From: Vicia villosa
Lineage: Eukaryota; Streptophyta; Magnoliopsida; Fabales; Fabaceae
Length of the DNA: 64,000 nt
Assembly (NCBI RefSeq): GCF_029867415.1
Contig: NW_026705298.1
Location: 248,001 to 312,000, forward strand
Direction: 5' to 3'
Made by a program: the position numbers and the translations under genes. Of the stretch, positions 1 through 11,640 are shown in pieces; within the stretch, counting starts at the first letter, position 1, and every line of letters begins with the position of its first letter. The notes under the pieces were generated by a model. The model was not told the origin of the DNA. It saw only the letters and a list, made by a program, of their open reading frames with translations, and made no database searches.

Positions 1-1850
1 TGTTTTCTCTACACAATCACATGCATCAACTTCCTTTGTCTATGTATATGCACTTAATTTGAATATTATCTTTCAATCATTAACTTAGATCCCTTTCTAT
101 TATTTAATATTATCATTATTTAAAAATAATTAGAGAGAAGTTCAATCATGGCTCTCAACTAATTAAGAATGCCCCATTTGAAGTTCATAATTAAAATAAA
201 TTAAAATAAATTAAATTATAGTATTATATCATGGCTCTCAACTCATTTGGTGCTATTATAGGAAGGGAAAAATAAATTATATTTCATGAGGAAAAAGAAT
301 ATGCTCTAAGTTGTCAAAGTTAAAATAAGTAGAATGGTTCCATTGATCCTTACCTTAATTTACAAGTTGTTTGTAGCTGGTTATTTCAGTTAGAAACCAC
401 CAATTTTGGACAAAGAAATTATATTATAAATTAATGGGAAAAAAGATAAATCATGATGATAGGCATCATTACTTTATTTATGTAAATGAATTTGGCAATT
501 TACGTGAAAGACAAGTTATGATAAGGGAAGTTGCTTATATAATATAACTTGGGGATGTATGTATATAAACAAATTGCTTATTATCTTTTTTATGATTGCC
601 ATTATAAATACCAATAATGATAGATATATTGACATAAAGTATTTGATGTCTTTTTTTTTTTAGTGTATTTTTTAAAAGCATCTAAGTTAGAAAATATTTT
701 ATTTTTTAAAGATGAAGATAGAGAGAAGTGCATATGATGTTAATTTTTTTCTCTATTTTGAAAATTTTAAAAATAAAATTTAAATTTTATAAAAAAACTA
801 AAATTTTGGTTCAGTTTTAAGTAATGACAATATGACATTATATCAGATCAACTTACTTTAAGAATAAATTTTTTTTAGCTTACTCTAAATTATAGCATGT
901 AAATTGAATCTAATCTAATGATGAATTAAGTAAAAAATACAAATAATATTGATTAAAAGTGGTTGTTGTATCGGTTGGAGTGGTATTCAGGTAGTAAGTG
1001 GTGGATTGGTGGTTAAATTTGTGATTGAAGGTAGATATAATTGTGGTCGATTGTTGATAGATTAATGATCATATGTAAATAGAGTTGTGATCGGTGGTTA
1101 GATTGGTGATTATATGTGAATGGAGTGGTGATTAGTGGTAGAAGAGTAGTAAGCAATGGTGGTCGATGATAGTCAAAATAGTGGTTAAGTTGATCAAGGT
1201 GATGGAGTGATGATCGACAGTGATTAGAGTGGTGGTTAAAGGGGTGGTTGGTGGTGATAAATGATAGTGAATGAAGTGATATTTATATTAGTAGTCAATG
1301 CGAGTTAGAATGTAAATTATAGATGAATAAAATTGTTATCACAAATAATAAAATCAACGCACACTAAGCCAAATTTGGACTTTAAGAATGTTCATTTAAG
1401 AATATTTATATTAAATTCTTTGAATAGAGGAAACGCTTTTTGTAAGAACTATTGTTGATATTTAAATAAAAATGTTTATAGGGCTTCATATAAAAGCGTT
1501 GTAAATATGTTTAAAAATACAAAAATGTTATTCATTTAACAACTCTTTTTTTTTTTAATTCTAAAAAATTACAACACTTTCTGGAAAAAGAAATGTTGTA
1601 AACCTGTTTAAAAATTAACAAAAAAAATCATATCAACAATGCTTTTTAAAAAAAAAAATTGCTCTTAAAATTAACAACATTTTTTATATATAAAAAAAAA
1701 AAGGGAGAATGGTGGTCAATGCTCACCATCTTCATCTAATTCCTTCATTTTTCATGATTCATGAATACGAGAGCCGTTCTATGTAATTTCTCTACTATCT
1801 TTCACGTGTTTTAATGTTCCTCCTCTTTATCTCTCACATATCTAAGTTAG

Positions 1851-1944
<94 letters not shown>

Positions 1945-2740
1945 CTCATATGTTCCGTGTAAACCATCGTAGTTCATATATACATTTTTAAGTTATTGAT
2001 AGATAAGTTCACAATACATTATACATATATTTTTTTTATGTTATATTTATAACAGTACATAACATTTTGATCGTAATACCATTGTAAAATTCATTGAAAG
2101 ATATTTAGGTTATGTTTAGAACCCATAACATTATACTATGAATTGTTTATTGTTTATATAATAGGTAGTTTAATGCTTGTTAATTTGAGCTTTATGATAG
2201 ATAATCATTAATAGTTTATTGGGCTTCAAGTAAATCAAAGTATTTGGCATCAAATTATAAGTAGATGAAATTTATGGTTGTCTTTGTTTTATTATTCTTT
2301 ACAAATTTGATTAAATCAATCTTATGGCTCCAAATTAGTGACAAAATGGTTAAATTTAATGCCTTACGATATAGGAAGAAATAAACCTCTTTAGCCAAAG
2401 TGGTTATTCTTCAAAGCTATGTGCAACAAAGCTGTGTGTAACAACAATATTTATCCTAGGAAGTTTTTGGGGTTGCAAAAATAAATTGTTGTCACCCTAT
2501 GTGAACTTGATATGTATTTTTCTCACTCCATTTTTTACATAATGATCCATTTAATTATCCACCTTGTCATAAAAATCCAATATATAGTATAGACCAACTT
2601 ATATGAGATTGTTGTGCCCCTTGTGTGTTATATGAAGTTATTAAAATGACATTGAAGAATTGAAGTAGATAAAAATGTTGTATTGTTGATAGGTATATAT
2701 TGTGGACCAATTTCTCGTATTGAATTTCCAATCAACCTTG
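1..2740. other. AT-rich intergenic DNA with no recognisable gene
   Basis: No reading frame here has recognisable protein similarity. About 950-1300 is a degenerate G/T-rich stretch built from variations of 'gtggttgatggt' on the plus strand. About 1430-1690 has repeated short inverted motifs (aacgcttttt / aaaaagcgttgt) interspersed with poly-A/T, a pattern often seen in subterminal regions of DNA transposons. No terminal repeats or target duplications could be fixed. Confidence 0.5.
1853..1943. repeat. (AT)n microsatellite, about 45 units
   Basis: Uninterrupted alternating AT for about 90 bp. Such tracts are highly length-variable and can form cruciforms. It lies in intergenic DNA. Confidence 0.98.
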
Positions 2741-2744
2741 GCTC

Positions 2745-3400
2745 TTGGAATTTGGAAACTAGTGGCTTTGTAGAGGTTTTTTCAAGTTTCAATTTTCTTC
2801 ACCTGATTAAAAAAGAAAAGCATGATCGATAGGCACGTACAACCTGAAGTCAGGTATCCTTCGATAGTTAAAGTGGGAACCTAACTTCAATGGGCAAACT
2901 CTGTTTGAAATCAAAGTGTTGTGGGAACAATGTTGATCATTGATGACACAACACAAAAATGAAGTTATGGGCATTATGCTTGTGTGATAATAGATATTGA
3001 TATATCTCCACGACTATTTGATAAAATCATGGTGGAGAATGAAGGTTATGACTCATATGTGGAGGTCATTCATGAAAAACATCCATCATATTGTATCAAT
3101 TGTCAATACATTGGCTATTATGTGGCACAGTGCAACAAAATGCACCCTAAAGAGCCTACAGTAGGGGAAGATAAAGGAAAAGAAAGGTTACCATATTGTA
3201 TGAGAAATGAGCTACGGTATATAGACCCGTTGTGGTGGTCAAATATGAACCAATCATCATGCATGGTGGAAACACAAAATTTCTCAAGCCATTATGGAGG
3301 ACATGAAAGATTTGCATGTAAAACATCATGAAGAAGAAGCAATCATACCCAATTCACATAGTGCTGAGAATGTCAATGAAAATCATAAAGAGACAGGTTT
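2745..3400 (+). pseudogene. Degenerate LINE ORF1 (DUF4283/zinc-knuckle gag-like) fragment
   Basis: Three frames of the plus strand together resemble the gag-like ORF1 of plant L1-type LINEs. About 2745-2900 resembles the DUF4283 core ('WRGFFKFQFSSPD', then 'LKSGILR' and a tryptophan-rich stretch). About 2980-3170 encodes 'IDIDISPRLFDKIMVE', followed by a knuckle-like 'CINCQYIGYYVAQC', as in the CCHC-type knuckle of LINE ORF1. Stop codons and frameshifts separate the parts and no endonuclease or reverse transcriptase follows, so this is a dead fragment. The longest open piece is 2984-3331. The family assignment is from memory of the motif order, not a search. Confidence 0.6.
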
Positions 3401-4259
3401 CAAGAAGATGTAAATCAAGATAAGGTGGAAAAAAGGAAAATGATATGTAAGAGGGCCAAGATCAGGGGTCAAACAAGATAATTATTGAAGAAAAAGAACA
3501 AGACCATATGTCAAACAAGAAAAGTGTTGCAATTGAGGACCAATATCAGGTATCAAACCAGATAAGTATTAAAGATGTGGACCAAAATCAAGTATCAAAC
3601 AATATTAGGGTTTTAGAGAATCACCGAGATGGGGTGGTAGACACAACTCAACGAGATACTTGTCAAGATGAGGATGTGTATCCCTGAGGCTTGGTCGAGC
3701 CATGTGTAATTAAAACTTGTTAAATGCATGGAACTCAATTCACTGCACACTCTAGTGAGAAACTAGTCACATCCCCATCTTAATCAATCAGGAGACTCAT
3801 ATTGTCTAATGTGTCATTCGCTTAAAATTATTCAAAAGATGGACAAATCATTAAGATTGCATTAAATTGGGATCTAATAGTTCAAATGACTTAAACTAGC
3901 TCTTAAGTTATGGAATAAGTGTTGGAAAATGAAAAATCGATATTGAGATTTTATGGAAAACTAGAAGGAAAGACTATTTGAGAAAATGATAATTTCTATT
4001 GAGATGATGTTTTATAAGTTTGTTTACTTGCTTCTACTTGCTTTGTTACTACCTTTTACTAGTTTATACTAGCTTGCTTTACAAATAATAAGCTCTCCTT
4101 ATTTATTGGATTTAAGAGAGAGTTCTACATACATCTATAGATTATTCTAGATATTTCATGAGAGGGGGAGAGGGAGATATTTCTATATACTTCTCTCTAC
4201 TACTTACATTTATTATTATGATTTCACTAATCTACTTATACATCTCACTAGTACAAAAA

Positions 4260-4870
4260 TGTTAATTTACACCCGTTTTTTATTAAATTTACACCCATTA
4301 TTTTTAATAAAAATCGGGTGTATATCCACAGGGTGAGAAATGTCTAACAAATTTACACCCGTTTAAAACGCGTTTAAAACGGGTGTAAATACGTTCGTAA
4401 TTACTCCCTATTTTAAAAATATCGGGTGTAAATACGTTCTACGTTACACCCTATTTTAACAAAAATCGGGTGTAATTGGGCGTAATTACGTTTTTAATTA
4501 CACCCTGTTTTAATAAAAATCGGGTGTAATTGGGCGCAATTAGGTTTTTAATTACACCCTGTTTTAATAAAAATCGGGTGTAATTACGTTTTTAATTACA
4601 CCCTGTTTAGTAAAAATCGGGTGTAATTGAGCGTAATTACGTTTTAATTACACCCTGTTTTAATAAAAATCGGGTGTAATTAGGCGTAATTACGTTTTAA
4701 TTACACCATATTTTAATAAAAATCGGGTGTAATTGGCCTTAATTACGTTTTAATTACACCCTATTTTAATAAAAATCAGGTGTAGATATGTTCTTAATTA
4801 CACTATATTTTAATAAAAATCGGGGGTAAATACGCCATTTATGAATGAACAATTATATCTATTTACACCC
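4260..4870. repeat. Left subterminal repeat array of the CACTA element
   Basis: At least ten copies of a roughly 45-65-bp unit, each with a 'ttacaccctgtttta' block followed by its near-complement 'aaaaatcgggtgtaa'. The units can fold on themselves. In CACTA elements, subterminal arrays of this kind bind the element's accessory transposition protein. A shorter version is present at the right end (11640-11830). Confidence 0.85.
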
Positions 4871-5112
4871 TATTTCATATACACCATTTAGTAATATTTC
4901 ATTTTCAATCATAATATTGCAAATACTATAAAATCATACACATAAAAATCATACACATAAAAATCATATTTTAACTAGGTCAAAATATTTTTAATATTAA
5001 CCAAAAAAGTATACAAAATCAGGTACAGTCATAATATTTCAAGTATTATAAAATCATACACATAAAAATTATATTTTAACTAAGTCATAACACTTTCTTC
5101 ATATATAATTTT

Positions 5113-5232
5113 ACGCCATGATTGACTGTTAGCTTTGGTGTTCTCTAGTCCAATTGAATCCAACCGCTTTCCACATGTAGAATTGAATTCATCCATGGCC
5201 AAAATACCACGCCCTGGAGAAGCAATTGCTTT
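5113..5232 (-). pseudogene. Captured fragment of a plastid-type class I fructose-bisphosphate aldolase
   Basis: The minus strand reads 'AIASPGRGILAMDE', then 'TCGKRLDSIGLENTKAN'. This is the conserved N-terminal region of chloroplast fructose-bisphosphate aldolase, a Calvin-cycle and glycolytic enzyme. The plastid form typically has 'ILAMDESNATCGKRL', while the cytosolic form has 'ILAADESTGTIGKRL', so the source gene was plastid-type. About 40 codons remain; the catalytic lysine and the barrel are absent. It is joined directly, and out of frame, to an ARF-like GTPase fragment at about 5232. Confidence 0.8.
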
Positions 5233-5462
5233 CCACAATTCGATCCGGAGGAAGACCTTCTACATTCGTGTACACCGACTTCATCTTCTCAAGCAAAGTC
5301 TACAAAATTATTCATTATATAGCAATTCAGAGCCACACAACAAACCTCTAATTTCTTAAAAACTACGAGGTTAAAAAATATTTTACCATTTTGCCAGCCT
5401 TGTCAATCCCTAAAATGAGTACATGAAGCTCAAACTTGCTGAACATGTACTGCCAAAGTAGA
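5233..5462 (-). pseudogene. Captured fragment of an ARF-related GTPase (ARFRP1-like), two exons
   Basis: On the minus strand, 5462-5387 reads 'QYMFSKFELHVLILGIDKAG' and ends at a GT donor. An intron with a TTGTAG acceptor follows, and 5299-5233 continues 'TLLEKMKSVYTNVEG', then 'LPPDRIV'. This is the N terminus and P-loop of ARF-related protein 1, a small GTPase acting at the trans-Golgi. The P-loop Thr after the essential Lys is Met here (GIDKAGKM), so nucleotide binding would be impaired even if expressed. The retained intron shows capture from genomic DNA rather than from cDNA. The fragment stops before switch I, where the aldolase piece begins. Confidence 0.78.
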
Positions 5463-7969
5463 TTCACAAAATAAATGGTTCGTATATTTACTCCAAAATA
5501 AATGGTTCGTATATTTACTCCATATATTGCATGTTGCAGACACACGACATTAGTTTATTCTTTCTTTCTAAATAAACACACAAGACAAATTCCTTCACCA
5601 CCAGAATTAAAGGATCTCCATTACTCTCGCTTTTCTCTATATTTATATTTAACCAAACAAATATAACACTTGTGCTACACTGTTGATTAAATGATTGTCA
5701 AAACCATGACACGTTGCAAGGCTCTCAAAAACAAAAATTCCATATAAAACTGGATGTTGCAAAACATGAGATATCTTATTGTTTTAGGATAGGAAGCATG
5801 AAGTATCTATCCATTGGAAAGCCTAATTAGAGAGCTTGAAATTGTTGTGCACCTTAGTAGATTCAAACAACTGCAAAATGGAATTACAAAGCTAGAAAAG
5901 TTGAGGTTACTTTGCTACTGATGCTCCATTTATCTCTTTCATTTTTAGTCAATTTATAAGAGATAGACACGCAAAAATTAGTGAAGTCTATTGGCATAAT
6001 CCACTTAATAAGTTAGTAAAACTCATGTAAGACTTATGATGTCATGATAAAATTGTGTAGCAGAAAAACCAAAAAGAAAACAGAACCTTCGCACATTATA
6101 GTGTTTATAAAAAATGCCCTTCAATGAGTAATAAAGGGATACACCAATTCAAAAGTTTACCCTTAGTCTTCTTGAACAACAAAAAGAGAAGGAAACACCA
6201 CTATATAACAACAACCCAATCATATTCCAGTTCACTCCAATTCTTTGGGGTGATATGAAAATACACATAATGCACAATATTTTTCCCTCAAACCTCAGTA
6301 ATGAAAAATACAATCCAAAACACCAGCGCATGCACAAAACAACTCTACAGAATGAAGTGAATACCAAGGTGGTTATTTATTACCTTGTAATGCTGCAAGA
6401 CAATAATCATCATTTCCACATCAATCATCATCAATACTTTCATCATCCTTCATGTACTTCTCTTGCACTGCTGCAACTGTAGATTGATGAGTTAAGGGAA
6501 TCTCATAATTATTGAGAACTATAATATTGTGTGATCGCCAGAACATAGTTGAGAAACGTGTGATTGCCAGAACACTGTCATCAGGTCTGAAATGCAATTC
6601 AAATATTACTGTTCTATTCCCTTTTATTTTGAATCATCCATGGACTTGAAAAGCCTCTTTCAGCATTGTTGAGGACTTAGATTGACCACTCAAATGTACC
6701 TAAAGTCTAAATAAATAAATAAAACATTTGATAATTAATGAGACCTGAAATATGTCACCAAAAATTCTTCAAACGATATGGAGAGCAATGTCAAGATTTC
6801 TAAATCAGATTAACCATATATACACAGTGGACAACATATATATCATAAGCAAATGTTAAAAGACTGGCCTTTTTAACATTCGATTGAAAAATAAGGGCAA
6901 AGATGCCAGCCTACTTGAGCATAGTCACTAATCTTATTATGAAGTTCAAAAGATGGTTAGACAGCAAATAGTAAACAATTTCATAGACAGCAAAAAGTAT
7001 ATTTTTGATATAAACATGCGAAAAATATGTGTAATGCTGAAATGCACAGCTTTAATTCCACAAATGGGGCCTGCGTTTCCTTTCCTTATTCAGTATAAAT
7101 CCACTTTTAACTCAAACGAATTTGGCGCGAAGTCGTACTATAAGAAATGTATTGATCCATTTGAAGCAATTGTATTTCAAGGAAAAACAATACTCACTTT
7201 AAAACCAAATTTCTACTCAAAAGATCAGACGGTATGGTTCCAGATAAAAGATCAATCAATTCAATCATAGCAGACTAGATGTCCTAGAATCCAATACGCC
7301 ATAGCATAAAAACAAATAATTTTATAGAGAAAGATTAATTTTGACCAACAATGAACAGCCAACTCAGTTCACAGATTATACAGATTAATTTTTTACACAG
7401 GAAACATTGACTACTTTTTAAAGAGTTCTAAGAAATATTTTTGAATGAACTAAACAAGGAGTCATCTACAATGCACGGAAATAAACAATTATTATCGAAT
7501 CAGAGGAATGATCATAGTAGTATCAATTACATCAGTGGTCCACCTAATTGGTTTAACTTGTCTTACACGTATCAAATAAAAAATTGGGGAAAAAGTTACA
7601 AGTTTACTTGATTCAATGTCTACCAACAAAAGGATCAACATGCCAACCTCCCCCGCATTTTGTGGGTATTAAAAGAAAAAGGATTATATGTTAATGGATT
7701 TAAAAACCACACATAAGCTTTGACTGTGAATTGTTTCTTTCCGAAATCAAATTCTCTACACTTTTCCTGTCCAAAACTTGAGAAACATATAGCATCACAA
7801 AAACTCATCATTCGAAAAAATAACTCACCACTACATCTTATGACTATTAACTGTTTCAGCTCCAAATATAACTGAGCTCCCAGTTTGCTGCATCAAAGAT
7901 GAAAAGGAAAATGCAAATTGAAATTGTTTTTCCTCCAAAATCTGTCTTATCCCACTAACTGAGATCAGC
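5463..7969. other. CACTA interior without an assigned gene
   Basis: AT-rich. The longest frames (6149-6367 minus, 6953-7270 plus, 7635-7865 minus) have no similarity I recognise. A direct duplication of about 26 bp lies at 5469-5521. Short exon-like islands occur on the minus strand near 6365-6490 ('TVAAVQEKYMKDDESIDDD', then a stop) and near 7840-7890 ('TGSSVIFGAETVNSHK'). They could be further captured exons, but I cannot name the source genes. Confidence 0.35.
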
Positions 7970-8180
7970 TACATGGAACAAACACGCCATAATGTCCTAT
8001 CAAATATCATACTTCTATTTAACTCATTAATCTCGAGATCTTTTCTAATAGTTTCTCTTATTATTTTTCTAGGTCTTCCTCTACCTTTAGCAGTTTGATT
8101 ACCCTCTATCTGATTTCCTCTCCTCAAACAGAATTCACAAGTCTTCTCTCTACATGCTCAAACCATTCATTTATTGGAAA
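7970..8180 (-). pseudogene. LINE ORF2 C-terminal fragment
   Basis: The minus strand, read across frames, gives 'WFEHVERRLVNSV', then 'KGRGRPRK', 'RETIRKDLEINELN' and 'DRTLW'. This is the characteristic C-terminal tail of a common plant LINE reverse transcriptase open reading frame. Similar sequence is found at 15700-15900 in this window. Frameshifts break it. It lies inside the CACTA element in the same orientation as the captured host gene pieces. Confidence 0.65.
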
Positions 8181-9522
8181 CATCCCATTGTTTGATGCAT
8201 CAATCATTTTTATCTTTGTCGCCAGCATTTTGGACATTTTTCGTTACAAACAGTTACCTATTTAATGACTAGACTTCCTTCCAACTCCAAATCTGTTGAA
8301 GTCAAAGGTGTTTGGTTGTCTCTAATTCCTTTGGCTTAGGGCCTTATTCATTAGGACCTGGTGTTTGGTTGTCTCATCTTCACATAAGTATTTATATTAC
8401 TTAGTATAATAATTTAAAGTTCATTTCTTGTATTTCAAAGTATGGTCGAATTAGAGTTTTATAATTCAGCAAGAGTCATCCCTCAAGTATGCCACATACT
8501 ACACTTCCCTCACCAAAGAGTGTCTCTCTCAATCTTCCCTTGCCAAAGAATTCAGATATTTTTCTTCAGTTAAGTCTTATAATGTGTTGTTCTAATTTAA
8601 CAACAATAACATACATTGCTTAAGTAAAAGGAACCTTTACTTATATCATTCTAACTATAACGGAATTAAATTGACATTTATAATATCATTAAACATTAAA
8701 CATATATCAAGCTTTCATTGAATTAGTATTTGCAGCGGTACTGAACAAACTAGGCTCTCTACAACCGGTGGATCTAAATTTTTGCAGTTTGCCTTAAATT
8801 TCATATATTCCATTCGGGTGTAAAAACCTCAGTTCTGTAGTCTCACCTTAAGCATGATGCCTACTCACCAGCCTCACCTACCTTCATTAAACTTCTAATT
8901 TTGACTAACCGACACAACGTCCTATAAGTTAAATTTATTCCTTTAACTGTGCAGTTTGGGCCCCTCTGGCATACGAAACTCTTGCGCCGAAATCTAGGTT
9001 CAAACTCCTACCCGACCTATGATTTCTACTACAGCCCCTAAGTTGTTTACTTGAAGTCTGAGAAAAGTTAAAAATATACTCAGATTAATCTGAAACTTTA
9101 TGCTCAAACATATTCTGGGACAAAAATTGTGCACGCAGAAATGTTGGCTCAAAAACATCTCAGAATTGAGTTAGTATTCGCGACCCTCTTTTAGGTGTAT
9201 TTAGTCTGATTTTGGAACGTTAGGTGCCTGGTTGAGAGTTTCATGGAATGTGGAGGGATTTAAGAGTTTCATTGCATCTATTTCAAATTCGCATTCACAT
9301 CAAGTATATCATTGTGAGTCCAATTCAGCCTCCTTAACCTTAAGTTATCAGGTATATGTCTCCCTCCTAATCCACTAGTCCTCATGTGCCATCCATATCA
9401 CAACCCTCAAGCTCATCACCTGTCCAAAATTCTCCCATTCTGCCATCATATCAGTCCCCTACACCTCCAGCAAGTGCCAGCACAAGGTAAATTGAAAGTT
9501 TGAAAGTATGTATTATACTTAC
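8181..9522. other. CACTA interior, unassigned
   Basis: No recognisable protein. At 9350-9486 the plus strand has a Ser/Pro-rich frame (for example 'SPTPPASAST') ending at a possible GT donor (caag|gtaaat). It could be a captured exon in the opposite orientation, but one in-frame stop near its start and low complexity leave this open. Confidence 0.3.
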
Positions 9523-10178
9523 TTGAGCTTCATCTTGTGGTTGCTTCTTTGGTTTAGTTCTTTTGTGCTCCTTCTGCTTCCGCAGGGGTTCATATTTTTT
9601 TCTATGCTCCTCAATTTTGTGGACATTAGGCTCAATCTGTGTTGTAAAAATATAATATAATTAGAAACAAAGAACAGACAAAGATTCGTTTAAAATTTGC
9701 AGGCTTCCTCGAAACAAAGAAGGAAATAACCTTTTTAAGTGCCACCCTAATCTCTTCGTCGTAGTCTATCCCTGAAGCCACGCGAAGATCACTAAGTGAT
9801 TCTCTCTAGAGTCCCAAACATAGCCCTTGACAATCCCCGTATTTTATATCCTTTCGCTGAGTCTGGATTAATCTGGAATAAACAATACACCTCTGAGTAA
9901 AGTAAAGACATCCATGTCACAACGAAATTTCTCCAATATCGAGTTTTACTGTCGCAACAAACGAACCTTCAAGGCAGTGTCAGCATCACGAATAGCAGCA
10001 TTTGGTTTCTTCATCTTCATAAACACACTAGCTGAAAATAACAAATTGAGGCTCCAAGTATTGATGCAGTAGGTAAAAGTGAAACAGGCATGTGAGTCTG
10101 GAAGATTAATAAGACAGCACCTCTGGTGGCATAAAGTATGGCTGAATGCGGATTCAACAAAATGGTTTTTGTGAGTAA
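9523..10178 (-). pseudogene. Captured FAM10 / Hsp70-interacting protein (HIP)-like gene fragment, four exons
   Basis: Four exon-like blocks with intact splice borders lie on the minus strand. 10178-10121 reads '[14 protein letters not shown]'; 10027-9967 reads 'KMKKPNAAIRDADTALK'; 9872-9731 reads 'INPDSAKGYKIRG' and, after a frameshift, 'DYDEEIRVALKK'; 9636-9523 reads 'IEPNVHKIEEHRKKYEPL'. This order matches the TPR region and the following charged helix of the plant HIP/FAM10 co-chaperone, which binds Hsp70. A frameshift and stop ('TLERIT', stop) in the third block break the frame. Introns are kept, so this is genomic capture. Confidence 0.85.
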
Positions 10179-10695
10179 ACCAGCATGACACACATAACAC
10201 CCTACACTTGCATGTTTCAAAACCAGTTGCTGCTGCAACCATCCACTATGCACAATTCCTCTACTCTTCACTCTCTCTCTCTCTGAACACTTTTGGTAAT
10301 GCTCTTTCCAGCTCAATCTCAACATTGAGATTTGATGGAAAGTTTAAGACCAAAATGAAAGGTAAGTTTGTAAGCTCCAAACCAGTTGCTAGTTCACTGA
10401 TTTGTTCATCACTTAGAAATGTTTCACTACCAAAGGAACACAATATCACAGATTTTTCTGGAAAATTATCTAGCCATTTTGTCCATTTTTCGTCGAGAAC
10501 ATCGGTCGATGGCTCGGGAACAAGTACTCCAGAAACAAGAACTGGTTTTTTGAGCTGGTTTTGAAAATGATCTATGTAAGGACCTTCAATTTCCCTGCAA
10601 CTTTTAAACACTATTAGTGAGCATTCACTGAGTATCTGTATGACTCTATCAGAACCAGTAGGGTTGTTGCCATATCTTTGGAAGATCATCATGAA
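10179..10695 (-). pseudogene. Captured UDP-glycosyltransferase fragment (UGT79-like), fused to the FAM10 piece
   Basis: The minus strand from 10692 encodes 'GSDRVIQILSECSLIVFKSC', 'KPVLVSGVLVPEP', 'WLDNFPEKSVILCSFGSE' and 'ELATGLELTNLPF'. After a frameshift in a CT-rich run near 10265 it continues '[19 protein letters not shown]', then 'CYVCHAG'. The last part is the start of the PSPG box that binds the UDP-sugar. The motif pattern fits the UGT79/91 type, which adds a sugar to an existing flavonoid or triterpene sugar. The PSPG box is cut in half at about 10178, where the FAM10 sequence continues without a gap. The N-terminal acceptor domain is missing. Confidence 0.85.
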
Positions 10696-11640
10696 GATTG
10701 TTCTTGCTTGAAAGGTTTGAAGGGAAAGAACAGATAAAAGAACTGCTTACAACAATTACATGCAAAGGAACATTGATAACCATTATTCTACATCTAATAT
10801 TTTTATTGATATAAGAACTTCCCCAATTGCAGTGAACAAAATTGCCACCAAATGACTTACCCTCAACAAAAACCCCAAAATAAGAGTTTCAATGTTCGAA
10901 TTTCTGAAAATGCAAAACCACAGTTAATTATTAGAAACCTAAAATGGAACAAACATGCATTGAATTTGGGATTGGAAGAAGCTTACCAAAATGAGAGTGA
11001 AGAAACGGTGGCGGTGACGGGTTTTGCAATCTTCTGCAAATTTCTGCTTACCGAAACGAGAGTGAGCGAGTGAGCGAAGAAATCCACAGAAACCCTTACC
11101 GAAATCCTTACCGAAATGAGAGTGAAGGAAAATTGAAACCGAAAATGAGAGTGAAGGAAAATGAAGATTTACCAAAATGAGAGCGAATAAGTTAGTAAAA
11201 CTCATGTTAGACTTATGATGTCATTCTAAATAGGCGGCGACGGGTTTTACAAACTTCTGCGCGACTGAGCGAGCGAAGAAATCAAACTTTGGCAGAGTTG
11301 AAAGAGTTTCGTGAAAATGGGTTTCGTGAAATCAAACTTTAATCTCGCTAAATGAGTTTCGTGAAATCAAACTGCAGAGTTGAAAGAGTTTTTGAAAATG
11401 AGTTTTCTGAAAATGGGTTTTCTGCAAGCGTGCAAAAGTTGATAATGGGTTGTTGAAAATGAGTTTTCTGAAAATGAGTATTATGTTTAGAGTTTTCTAA
11501 AAATAAATAAATTTAGAGTATTATATTTCAACTAATATTATAATATTATAACGTTTAAAATATTTTACTCACTCATTAATATGCCACATAGATTATATAT
11601 TTTGAGTTATAAAATTAAATAAATTTTTTTGTTCATATAA
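10696..11640. other. CACTA right interior, probable promoter/leader side
   Basis: No captured protein was recognised. Short repeats of 'accgaaatgagagtgaagga' type (10985-11190) and of 'gagtttcgtgaaatcaaac' and 'gaaaatgagttttctg' type (11290-11490) fill the stretch. All captured coding pieces read leftwards from here, so a transcript of the element would start in this part. That is inference. Confidence 0.35.
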
